Shown here piece by piece: positions 44,492 through 64,000 of a stretch of DNA of 64,000 nt. The stretch is taken from NCBI GenBank assembly GCA_964035545.1, contig OZ037769.1:14812633-14876632 (forward strand), given 5' to 3'. This stretch comes from Bugula neritina. Lineage: Eukaryota; Bryozoa; Gymnolaemata; Cheilostomatida; Bugulidae. The notes under the pieces were generated by a model, which did no database searches, was not told where the DNA came from, and worked only from the letters and a program-made list of their open reading frames with translations. The position numbers and the translations under genes are program-made. How positions within the stretch are numbered: the stretch's first letter is position 1; every line of letters starts with the position of its first letter.

Positions 44492-44591
44492 GTTTTATAA
44501 GCAGCTTTGAGTTGGGGTGACTGAGTGCAGTAACTTGAGAACCCCAAACTAATGAACTCGGTCACCCCCAACTCAAAGCTGCTTATAGAAC
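44492..44591. repeat. inverted repeat hairpin (arms about 35 bp)
   Basis: Left arm from GTTTTATAAGCAGCTTTGAG and right arm ending CTCAAAGCTGCTTATAGAAC are near-perfect complements around a loop of about 27 bases. Probably a small fold-back element; no clear target-site duplication seen. Confidence 0.85.
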
Positions 44592-44894
44592 ACTTCTGGT
44601 GATAATGCTCAGCATGTATAAGTCTCATTCCTAGCTAAAAGTGTAAATCAGTTTATTGTACAGCTACAGTCCATTGTAAGCTTTTCTTTGTTAGTCACAA
44701 GAACACTTGGAATATAGCACATAGTTTATATAGCAGAAACACTCCTAAAGATTTCCACTGCATGTCATATTTATACAGTACCCTGTACATTAATTGCAGG
44801 CCTATGACCTGATAAGATAACATGTATTATCTCAGCTACTAAATAAATACCTCCTACAGTAGTTATATCATAGACTATCAGTATAGTCAACGTA

Positions 44895-45025
44895 TTATAA
44901 TGACTATTAGTTGACCATTTGTTGACTAACAGTTGCCTATTAGTTGACTTTTAGTTAACTTTTAGTTGGCTATTAGTTGACTATTAGATGACTGTTAGTT
45001 GACTATGAACTGACTACTAGTTGAA
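44895..45025. repeat. TATTAGTTGAC 11-bp repeat array
   Basis: About 11 imperfect units of ACTATTAGTTG type upstream of the receptor gene. Confidence 0.85.
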
Positions 45026-45661
45026 GTCATGAAGTTTTTATAGCACTGGCACATCTAAAAACACAATTTTAAATGCATTTTGCTATCAAAATAAGCTTTC
45101 TATATTATTTGGCAACCAAAATGCTTATACTTGGTTGTAATTTTACCACTTTGGTTGAATGCTACACTATTAGTCTATAATATACTTCCTGCACTGAACA
45201 TCAAGAATTTGCTGCGTTTGAAAGACTTTAACACAAAATGACAGAAAAGAATGTGCCAATCAAAATATTATTTTGAAAAATACTCATAAATCATTAATGT
45301 TAATGCTTGTGTCATTAGTTTAAAGAGGTTAGCCTATCATCACTGTTATGCAATAATATTTGTTTAGCCAGTGTATTGGGGACAGTGGAAATCCTGATTT
45401 GGCAACTAAATAGAGTATAAGCTGCTTATAAAGCCTGTTTCAACAAACTGAAGGTTTATTTGGATATGCAACTAATATTCCCTGTGTTCCTATTGGTCAG
45501 TATGAAGACATAGTACTAGATAGATACTTTGTACAAGTTATTCTAATAATATTCAGCTCTTAGGTGAAGCTGGTCTCATTTGCTGCTATAATCAGTTACT
45601 GCTGGAGTGTCAGATACTGCCAAGAAATGAGAGGTCCGTAAACTTTGCCTGTTGAGTCACC

Positions 45662-56731
<11,070 letters not shown>

Positions 56732-58458
56732 TATAACATTTTGAAACTTGCAAGAAAATACATAATCTAATTTATTAGGCTACAGTAACAAGTATAACTT
56801 TATAATAGCATGTGCTTGTATGACCTTTGAACCCAAGTTACATATCAGGATTAATATAGGTAGCCTAACTTTTATACACAAACTTAATATGTTGTTTATG
56901 ACAGATTTACCACAAATTAGCGATGAACAAGAAAGTTTAACAAAACTCATTTTATATCATCATTTTATACTTTTGTGTGATACAATAATTGATATTATTT
57001 TTTATAATCACCTTTTGATAGTTTTAAAACTTGTTTTTTCTATTTTAATTTATTTAATAATTTGTAAATAACTTTTAGATTTGCTGTGAATAATCTTAAG
57101 AATTAAAATCATTTTGGACCTTAGCAGTATGCTCACTGCTAGAAATAATAAAACTACTTGTAAATATTGTAAATAATAACAGAACATTCTTGTACAAGTT
57201 ACTATGGTTACATGCCTCTGTGAAAGACAGTATGTTAATTTGTCATCTGAAATGTCAAATTCCAAATTTATATTTTGATATACTTTGCCAAATCAATCTT
57301 TAAGTGGTTACCCAGTATATTTGTGCATACTTTATAAAACTTCAAATACAGTAGAATTATATACTTTAAGACGATATTTTTATTAAGATAAAATACACAT
57401 AATTAGAAAGGTAAATGATTCTACAGAAGTAATTCATTGTTCTAAAATTAGATCATCGTCAGTTCTGGTTTCAATTCATGGAGGGTCAGGAAAACTTTAA
57501 TTGTTCTTGGATTACTTTAATAGTTCTCAAAACATATACTGCCAGCATGGTAAGGAGCACAGTCTTTAGCCCTCTTACAAATCCTTGTCATCAGGGGTAG
57601 AAACTTTGAAATAATTCTCATTCTCTTTGGATTTATAAAGTTTAAAATTTGAGATGAAATTTGAATTGTATTTTGGCTGCACCCATTAATTGAGTAACAT
57701 ACTCTGGTTTTTTGTTAGTTGTATTGTGCGCACACACAAAGATTTCTTTTATCAATTATTGAATTAAACTTCCAGTTATTTAACAATTTGTATTGATTTC
57801 CTAATGGGGTAACTACTTTATAAAATAGACTGTAAGTCAGCCGTATGATTACATTACTTGATGTATAGAAAGATAAGCTGTGTAAAAACAAGTCATTACA
57901 GAGTTAGTGCAAGTGAAGGTAAGAATGTGAAATGCTTATCACGCTGTTACATCATGCAGGTTTAATTGCATACATGTTAACTGACCAACATGCGAGGGCA
58001 ATAACTTTAGATAAGTAAGTTTACTCAGTGTTTTGATAAAAAAACAAGTTTGATCAGTGTTGTCACTTGCAAAGAGAAAGTTAACAGAGTTTGATATGGT
58101 CGAGTGATTTGTGATTGTGTAGCTGTCCTTTGCTTGCATGCTGAAACTATAAAAGTTGGTTTGCAAAAACTTGCTTTCCCAACGTCTATCAGAGAGTTAA
58201 ATTACAGGTAAGCTTTTATAAAAGACACATCTCAGAAATGGAGAGAAATAACTTTTGGTTAATAACTTTTATAGCTAAGGGCAAGGTTTTTAAAATGTGA
58301 TTTAGCTGTATATGAATACTAACTATAAAATGTGCAAGAGTATATGATTTGATATTATTATTTTATATATATACTACATATTATTGAGAAAGGAATTTGT
58401 ACATCTACATTATAGCCTACTACAAGTTAGTTTATTGCTACTTTTCATTTTGGTAGCA
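56732..58458. other. GPCR 3' UTR, intergenic and transporter 5' region
   Basis: Carries the putative polyadenylation signal at 57147. The transporter start is directly preceded by an acceptor-like TTTTCATTTTGGTAG, so an untranslated first exon probably lies upstream (a GTAAGC donor after TTACAG occurs at about 58208). No coding sequence recognised. Confidence 0.5.
57147..57152 (+). terminator. possible GPCR polyadenylation signal
   Basis: AATAAA 416 bases after the receptor stop codon; the first good hexamer seen in the 3' region. Confidence 0.4.
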
Positions 58459-58669
58459 ATGGCGATCATTAAAGGACCTAAGCTAACTAAGGATAAAGGG
58501 TACTCTTGGGTTATAGTCATAACATCTTTTCTGTCTCACTTTGCCCACATTGGATTCAGTTTTGGAATTGCTGGTAACTTAACGATAGTTCACCAAGACT
58601 TCTTCAAAGTTGACTTACAGCAAGGGAGTCTAATTGGAACTGTACATATTGGAGTACTTTTTCTGTTTG
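58459..58669 (+). CDS. MCT-like exon 1: start, TM1, TM2 start
   Basis: ATG just after an acceptor-like TTGGTAG; donor GTAAGA, phase 1. Encodes GYSWVIVITSFLSHFAHIGF and QQGSLIGTVHIGVLFLFG. An in-frame upstream extension is open but lacks family similarity, so the Met before AIIKGPK was chosen. Confidence 0.88.
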
Positions 58670-61600
58670 GTAAGAGAGACTATAATTAGCAATAACTACC
58701 TAATCTACTAGATTAGCAATTGATAATTTTTTGAATAGAAATATGTAAGTAAAAAGTCTGAGCTAACATGCAAGCTTGAAAAAAATCTTCTATTTTAGCT
58801 AAAGAGCTATTATGTTAAGGAATCTTTCCACCATGTATTATAGCTTCAACATATGCAGTTTTCCTATTTAAATTTACCTGATACCATCATATTATGTCAT
58901 TTTATAAGTAATATAGGCATTATAATTACCATATTTTCTATAAAATGAAGTAAATATACTAAAACAATATAATAATATACGCCTATATAATGTAGTAAAA
59001 TATATAAATATATTCCATTCTGCAAACTCAGAAATAAAATTCTTTTATAGCAGGGGATATATGTTTACAAAAAACATCCAGTCTAAATTAGCAAGAAATT
59101 TGAGATCAACTATATCTATATTATTATTCAATAGTTTCAACTTGGTCGTCAGAAATTCTATATAATTTTAGTTACAGATTTTGTATGCATTTTTCAAAAC
59201 TACTTTATGCAAAATTTCTACCATTTGACAAAGTTTGGACGTGTAAAACATTGAAATAACTGCATGATTTTAACTAAAAGCATGAATATGACAAATTATA
59301 TGAAAAAATGTATTATGTAATAGCTTTACTTTAAAAACACTAGCTTGTATACATGCAGTGAAAATATCTTGCTTTCTTTACAAAGCTCAATATTTCAATT
59401 TGAACTGATTTTGTACCAATGCCCCATCACATTCAGGCAATATCCTCTAAGAGTATATAAGGCTATGAGAAGTGGCAAATGCATATGAAGTTATCTTCTC
59501 CTGGTTATTCTTCGACTTCTGTTCTGTATGCAGGTCCTGTAGCCTCTGTTCTTGTCACTAAGCTGGGTTGCCGGTTTACGGAGATCATTGGCGGTGCCCT
59601 TCTTCTACTAGGAGTTGGATTATCTGTGTTTTCTAGAGATCTATGGCATGCCATTGTCCTCTACAGCGTCGTAGCAGGTAACACATATACTGTTATAATA
59701 CAATATATATTTAGTATACTTAAATCATTCATTTATATATAGTATTTGAAGTTTGTATGTATTGCTGTTTAAGGTATTGGTCAGCATAGAAATCTGTGCA
59801 TTATTAGAGGAAGAAAAAGTTATTTTTATAAAATAGTTTTTCAACAAAACTCATTAATCTAAATGACAGATGAAAGCTGGATGCATCACATTAAATAGAC
59901 GCAATAACAATAACAATCGCACAATATTTTGCATTATCTGTGCATATACTGTGCATCTTCTCATCTAAATATTCTACATTCCTCGTATTATAAAAACATA
60001 TAAACTTTTTCAAACTATTAACTCTGTTATACTAGTATATATTGGCTTTTATAAACACAATACAGCTATCTATAAATGAATGCTATGCTGAGCCAAAGCT
60101 TTAAAATGCTATAAAAATATTTATTTAATGTCAAATTTACTAAACATTTCTTCATTATAATATATACATGCAAATATGTAATTTATTTGCCTGCCAAATG
60201 TATATTTTACATTCGTAAAATATTTTAGGTAATTATCATCAAATTTATATATTACAGAGTTCAATATCCTGCATCTGCTTGTAAAAGTGCCAGTATATTT
60301 GAATGTTTGATATAAACAGTAAATATTTGTTTCTAAACAGGTGTTTTTATTAATAGAAAAGTTGAAAGGAATTCAATTAATTTGTTGTGGCTAATAGGAA
60401 ACAATATATCAAAATATATGTGAATATATCTTCAATCTATCAAACCTTATGTAAGAGTATTGTGACAGACCAATAAACAATTGGCTCTACATAAACTAAA
60501 AGGCTTATTATAGTATAAATTTGATATATGTCTTATTCAAAAAAGTAAGAAAACATATAATTTATTTATTCTGCTAACCAAAAAGTATAAGCATATAAAA
60601 CTTATAAGTATATATACTATATGTTTATTGAAAGTGGGTTTGTTCTTTAAATAGAAAAAGCCAGTATTCTGAAACAAGATTATAGGAAGCTTAAACAAAT
60701 TACTAAAAATAACTTTTTCCCCGAACATTTGTGAGTAATTTGAGTTATATTTTACAACTTGCAGTTGAATTGTTATACAGCTATGATGATTTTAAGATAG
60801 CGATAAGGAATTAAATATTTGAAGTTATTGAGAAATGCCAATCCTTTTCAACTCAAGTAATGCAAATTTATTTTCAATTATCATCAAAATGTTGATGCTG
60901 AGGGACTGTAGTGTAGAGTAAAGTAAACATCAGCCGCAATCTCTACTCCTGGAAAAATCATATGGCCTCATAATTATTCAAGAATTTTAATGCATGCATA
61001 TAATAATCTACAGCGTGATAAATGAAAAGTTAAGGATTGCTGTACTTCAATAGAAATAATGATACATACGTGAACATTATGCATTTTGCGTTCTGTTGTT
61101 GTCATATCAACAAGCAGACATTGAGTATAATAAATCTATTTGTTAAATGAAATTTGTACTTAACATAAATACATGACTTTATTGCAGGCAAAATTGGCAC
61201 ATATATGTAAACTAGTTCAGCTATTTTTTGCCTACGTAAAGTAGATATTAAGCGTATAATCTTTATGAAGCGCAGAAAATGTTACTGCAGCAAGTTGCTG
61301 AGTCATACAGTACATAAACCATGCATCTGCATTTTATTTGAAAGCTGTACATATAGCTTTTTTTAAAGCTTGTATAACAACAATGCTATATATAATACAC
61401 CAGTATCTATTTTATACATATAGCCAGTAATTAGAAAAATAAAGCTAAAATGTATATGCAGCACAAAGCAATATTAAATGCCTAAGAATATTTCCCTGGT
61501 GCAGACATTTTAAAATTAATTAATCATTTAATTTAAAAACAGGTTAGCTATTTCTATAAAATGGCGAGCAGCTATCTGACACACAAGAAATTTGGCAGTT

Positions 61601-63806
61601 ATTATTAAAGAGAAAGTGTCATAGTCAGTCCATATAGGCCATATTGCAACATATGCACTGCTGAGAAGTATCGTGTTTGTCCATATAATATAAAGTGAGA
61701 GCAAAACAAATTTACAAGTACTACCCAATAAATTTCTAGTACAATTGAACTAAGTTAACTTTATTTTATATTATTATCACCTTTCAGGTTTTATAGTCAA
61801 TCTGTATATCTGTTTTTTCTATAATCATGCCAGATTATTAAAATCTTGTACTAGCTATTGCATACCCAAATCATGCATGAGCGCAAAATATATTCTCTTT
61901 TCATATAAGCTTCAAGTACCATGTTTGTTTTTAGGTGTTGGGATTTCTTGCTGCTATACTGCAAGTTCCCAAATATTGGCCATCTACTTTGACAAATTTA
62001 AGTACCTTGCGTTCTCTCTAGCGATGTTGGGAAATTATGTGGGTATAATGACATGGCCCGTTCTCTCCCAATTTCTACTCACCAAGTTTGGATACTCCCA
62101 GGCTATGGGCATCATGGCAAGCGCCCATCTACTTCACATCATAGCTGGAATATCTTTCTTTGAACCTAAAGAAGAAAGCTTACAAGGTAGAGATATAAAT
62201 TATTGCTTGTGGGAATAAATCTTTGTAAAGGGAATGACCTCTAATCAAATGTATGAGGCAACTCTATTGCAAAAACATCTGCTTCCACTGGAAGTGAAAT
62301 TATAGACATCCAAAGACCTCTGATGGCTATTGGCCAATCACAGCACTACATAGGTTTATGTGAAGATTATGACGTATAATAAAGTCTATAAATCAACTCT
62401 GTATGACTAAAGACTTGGTAGCCTGTCTTTTTCTAGAAATGGATGTCACTTAGGATTTGGTACACTTTACAGCTACATGGACACATATAGATTTACTTAA
62501 CAATTTGAAAGCTGCTATAAAAATATTTATATATTTAAAATATGCAAATTGCTGTATTTTATTGCAACCCAAATCTAGCAAGTCATACCCCTATTTGCAA
62601 GTCATACTCCTATTTACTACTATTTTACTGTGATTTCTTTGAGTTTGACCAAAACTTATAATGTCGAGTCTACCACTAATTTGCCGATTCTTCATTCAAA
62701 CTTGTTATAGAACAATTTTCTTATATTTATATCACAACATTTTACTTTTCAAAGGTGCCGACAACTCCGACATTATCATGTCTGAAAAATCTAAGCAGGA
62801 AGCGGATGAGAGTTTGGGTAAAGATAATTTAGCGTTGGAACTTAGTAAGGTAAGGTGAGGGTGATTGACTGTAAATCAACCTACAAAATAGCTCTTGTAT
62901 GTATAGAGTATAGATACATGAATAAGTACTAAACTGCTAAAATAGCATCAAGGTTGTGCACGTATATGATTTTATGTTTTAAATATAATATTTTTTGATG
63001 ACAGGAAGTGGCAACGAATAACATTGAAGTAAATTATTATTGCTGAAGTACATATAATATTTCAGGTATGCAACACAGCTTTCAGCTAATACAAATATTT
63101 AACTAGGTTTGTACAAAATTTGAATTTAGGAGGATATTTCAAGGAACAACAACTCCGAATATCAGAGCAACATTGCTGATGTAACTCCAGATACGAGCAG
63201 TGAACCAACACCAGATCTAAAGACTGATTTCATTGGCTTGCTAAAGTCTTGGAAGGTATAAAACATCTCGTAAAATATAAGAACTAATTTTAGTTGTGGC
63301 TTATAGCAAATTTAAAGTAACACTGTAGCTATTCTTGGTTGAGTCACTGGAGTTGTCTTTCCCTGCAGAAGTAAATGCAAATAGTCTATTTAGGCAGCAA
63401 ATATAGCAAAATAATTAATTTCGTAAAAAGCTGTTAATGAAAACTTCATTACTATTTATGATAAAACCTAAAAATTTTATATTGCCAAGAAAGCAGCTGC
63501 TATTTACACTTATACTTGCACAGATGGTATATTTGTAATTTAATTAAATATAATTGTATTTAATTTCAGTCAAGATCACTGTTTTAAAGGCAATGACAGC
63601 CTATATCATAACCATATTTGGTTTTGACTGATTTTTTTTATATTTGTTAAATATTAATATTGAATATTATTAGATTTGGCTGTTAATGACTAATGGGCTA
63701 CTCTGGAATGTTAATTCTGCTGGATTTCTAATATTGGTGAATGACTACATAGTTCAGAATACTAGTATGAATACAGATGAGGCAGCTTTTGGAGTAACTG
63801 TGATAG
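58459..63806 (+). CDS. monocarboxylate-transporter-like protein (SLC16/MFS), 3'-truncated by the window
   Basis: Twelve-helix MFS carrier of small solutes across the plasma membrane. Six joined exons (961 nt, about 320 residues) cover TM1-TM6, the central loop and TM7; the rest lies beyond the window. Family features: TM1 signature DKGYSW (consensus D/E-G-G/S-W/Y-G/A-W, degenerate here), FSFGIAGNLTIVH where MCT1 has FSYAFPKSITVFF, so the functional lysine is replaced by Gly, GPVASVLVTKLGCR at the TM2-TM3 loop, and YFDKFKYLAFSLAMLGNYVG matching YFxKRRxLAxGLAxAGSPVG. Probably an orphan MCT; substrate unknown. Confidence 0.9.
59534..59677 (+). CDS. MCT-like exon 2: TM2-TM4 region
   Basis: Acceptor TGTATGCAG, donor GTAACA; phase 1/1. 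Encodes GPVASVLVTKLGCRFTEIIG and GALLLLGVGLSVFSRDLWHA. Confidence 0.93.
59678..61934 (+). other. 2.3-kb intron of the MCT-like gene
   Basis: Very AT-rich, no recognisable exon, repeat array or mobile element. Confidence 0.7.
61935..62186 (+). CDS. MCT-like exon 3: TM4-TM6
   Basis: Acceptor GTTTTTAG, donor GTAGAG; phase 1/1. Encodes VGISCCYTASSQILAIYFDK, YLAFSLAMLGNYVGIMTWPV and FGYSQAMG (FGWRG in MCTs), ending SFFEPKEES after TM6. Confidence 0.94.
62755..62849 (+). CDS. MCT-like exon 4: central cytoplasmic loop
   Basis: Acceptor TTTTCAAAG, donor GTAAGG; phase 1/0. Encodes the charged SEKSKQEADESLGKDN loop expected between TM6 and TM7. Confidence 0.82.
63130..63255 (+). CDS. MCT-like exon 5: end of central loop
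   Basis: Acceptor TGAATTTAG, donor GTATAA; phase 0/0. Encodes a Ser/Asn-rich acidic segment, then DFIGLLKSWK leading into TM7. Confidence 0.85.
63674..63806 (+). CDS. MCT-like exon 6: TM7
   Basis: Acceptor TATTATTAG, donor GTAATA; phase 0/1. Encodes IWLLMTNGLLWNVNSAGFLI and NTDEAAFGVTVIG, the usual SLC16 TM7-TM8 start. The gene continues beyond the window. Confidence 0.9.
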
Positions 63807-63827
63807 GTAATAACACAGTTTATTTTA

Positions 63828-63836
63828 TATATATAT

Positions 63837-63911
<75 letters not shown>
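63828..63911. repeat. (AT)n microsatellite after MCT-like exon 6
   Basis: AT dinucleotides with a few interruptions, starting about 21 bases after the donor. Confidence 0.97.
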
Positions 63912-64000
63912 TGTATATATATATAATTGGAAAAAACATTTTCCAACTTATGGGAAAAGGGAAGGGGTAATATTGAACAGAGTATCAATGGCATGCGAAA

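Larger units (their letters stand above)
41761..45661. other. filamin 3' UTR and intergenic region
   Basis: The first ~570 bases are the filamin 3' UTR. The rest is AT-rich with a hairpin (44492-44591), an 11-bp repeat array (44895-45025) and presumably the receptor promoter, in which I recognise no specific element. No ORF here resembles a gene. Confidence 0.7.

Noticed and set aside
58384-58458. N-terminal extension of the MCT-like protein upstream of Met at 58459
   Set aside because: The extension is interrupted by an acceptor-like TTGGTAG directly before the ATG and does not match the usual short N-terminus before the TM1 signature.

Overview
The window is animal nuclear DNA. Its genes are split by many GT-AG introns, there are no operons or ribosome binding sites, and introns and intergenic DNA are AT-rich and full of micro- and minisatellites. 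The proteins are bilaterian-type (filamin, a class B1 GPCR, an SLC16-like transporter). Intron sizes and repeat content suggest an invertebrate, perhaps a lophotrochozoan, but the sequence alone does not fix the phylum. All three genes are on the + strand.

Region 1 (191-41760, polyadenylation signal at 42313) is a nearly complete filamin gene; only the most N-terminal exon(s), with the start codon and the beginning of CH1, lie upstream of the window. I resolved 45 constitutive-looking coding exons whose phases all join without conflict to a 2,880-residue product: CH1-CH2 actin-binding domain, 13 Ig-like filamin repeats, a very large Gln/Asn/Pro-rich hinge 1, nine more repeats, with hinge 2 before the last (dimerisation) repeat. 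Compared with the 24 repeats of vertebrate filamins I count 22; counterparts of human repeats 7 and 10 are not seen. The gene looks built for isoform diversity: two candidate pairs of mutually exclusive exons (first half of repeat 1; second half of repeat 17, which holds the ligand-binding C and D strands), three consecutive symmetric phase-0 hinge exons, a possible 19-residue cassette in repeat 16, a duplicated donor that could add 7 residues, and a candidate internal first exon at 31456 inside a 7-kb intron that would give an actin-binding-domain-less filamin of about 602 residues, analogous in design to the short filamin of Drosophila.

Region 2 (45662-56731) is a complete class B1 (secretin family) receptor in 12 coding exons, 550 residues: signal peptide, six-cysteine hormone-binding ectodomain, seven membrane segments, and a tail ending in a class I PDZ-ligand-like Ser-Lys-Val. 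Two of its acceptors are crowded by repeats: a hAT-like MITE ends about 26 bp before exon 2, and a ~110-bp (AT)n tract abuts the acceptor of exon 4.

Region 3 (58459-63806, continuing beyond the window) is the 5' part of a monocarboxylate-transporter-like (SLC16/MFS) gene: six coding exons covering the N-terminal six-helix half, the central cytoplasmic loop and helix 7. It has a degenerate family signature and lacks the TM1 lysine used by proton-linked MCTs.

The three genes have no evident functional link. Other content: two copies of one tRNA-derived SINE (22055-22250 and 55301-55463), three inverted-repeat hairpins (one with miRNA-precursor-like geometry), and many minisatellites in filamin introns, several sitting on splice sites. 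Introns of 300-900 bases not listed separately showed me nothing beyond the repeats described.
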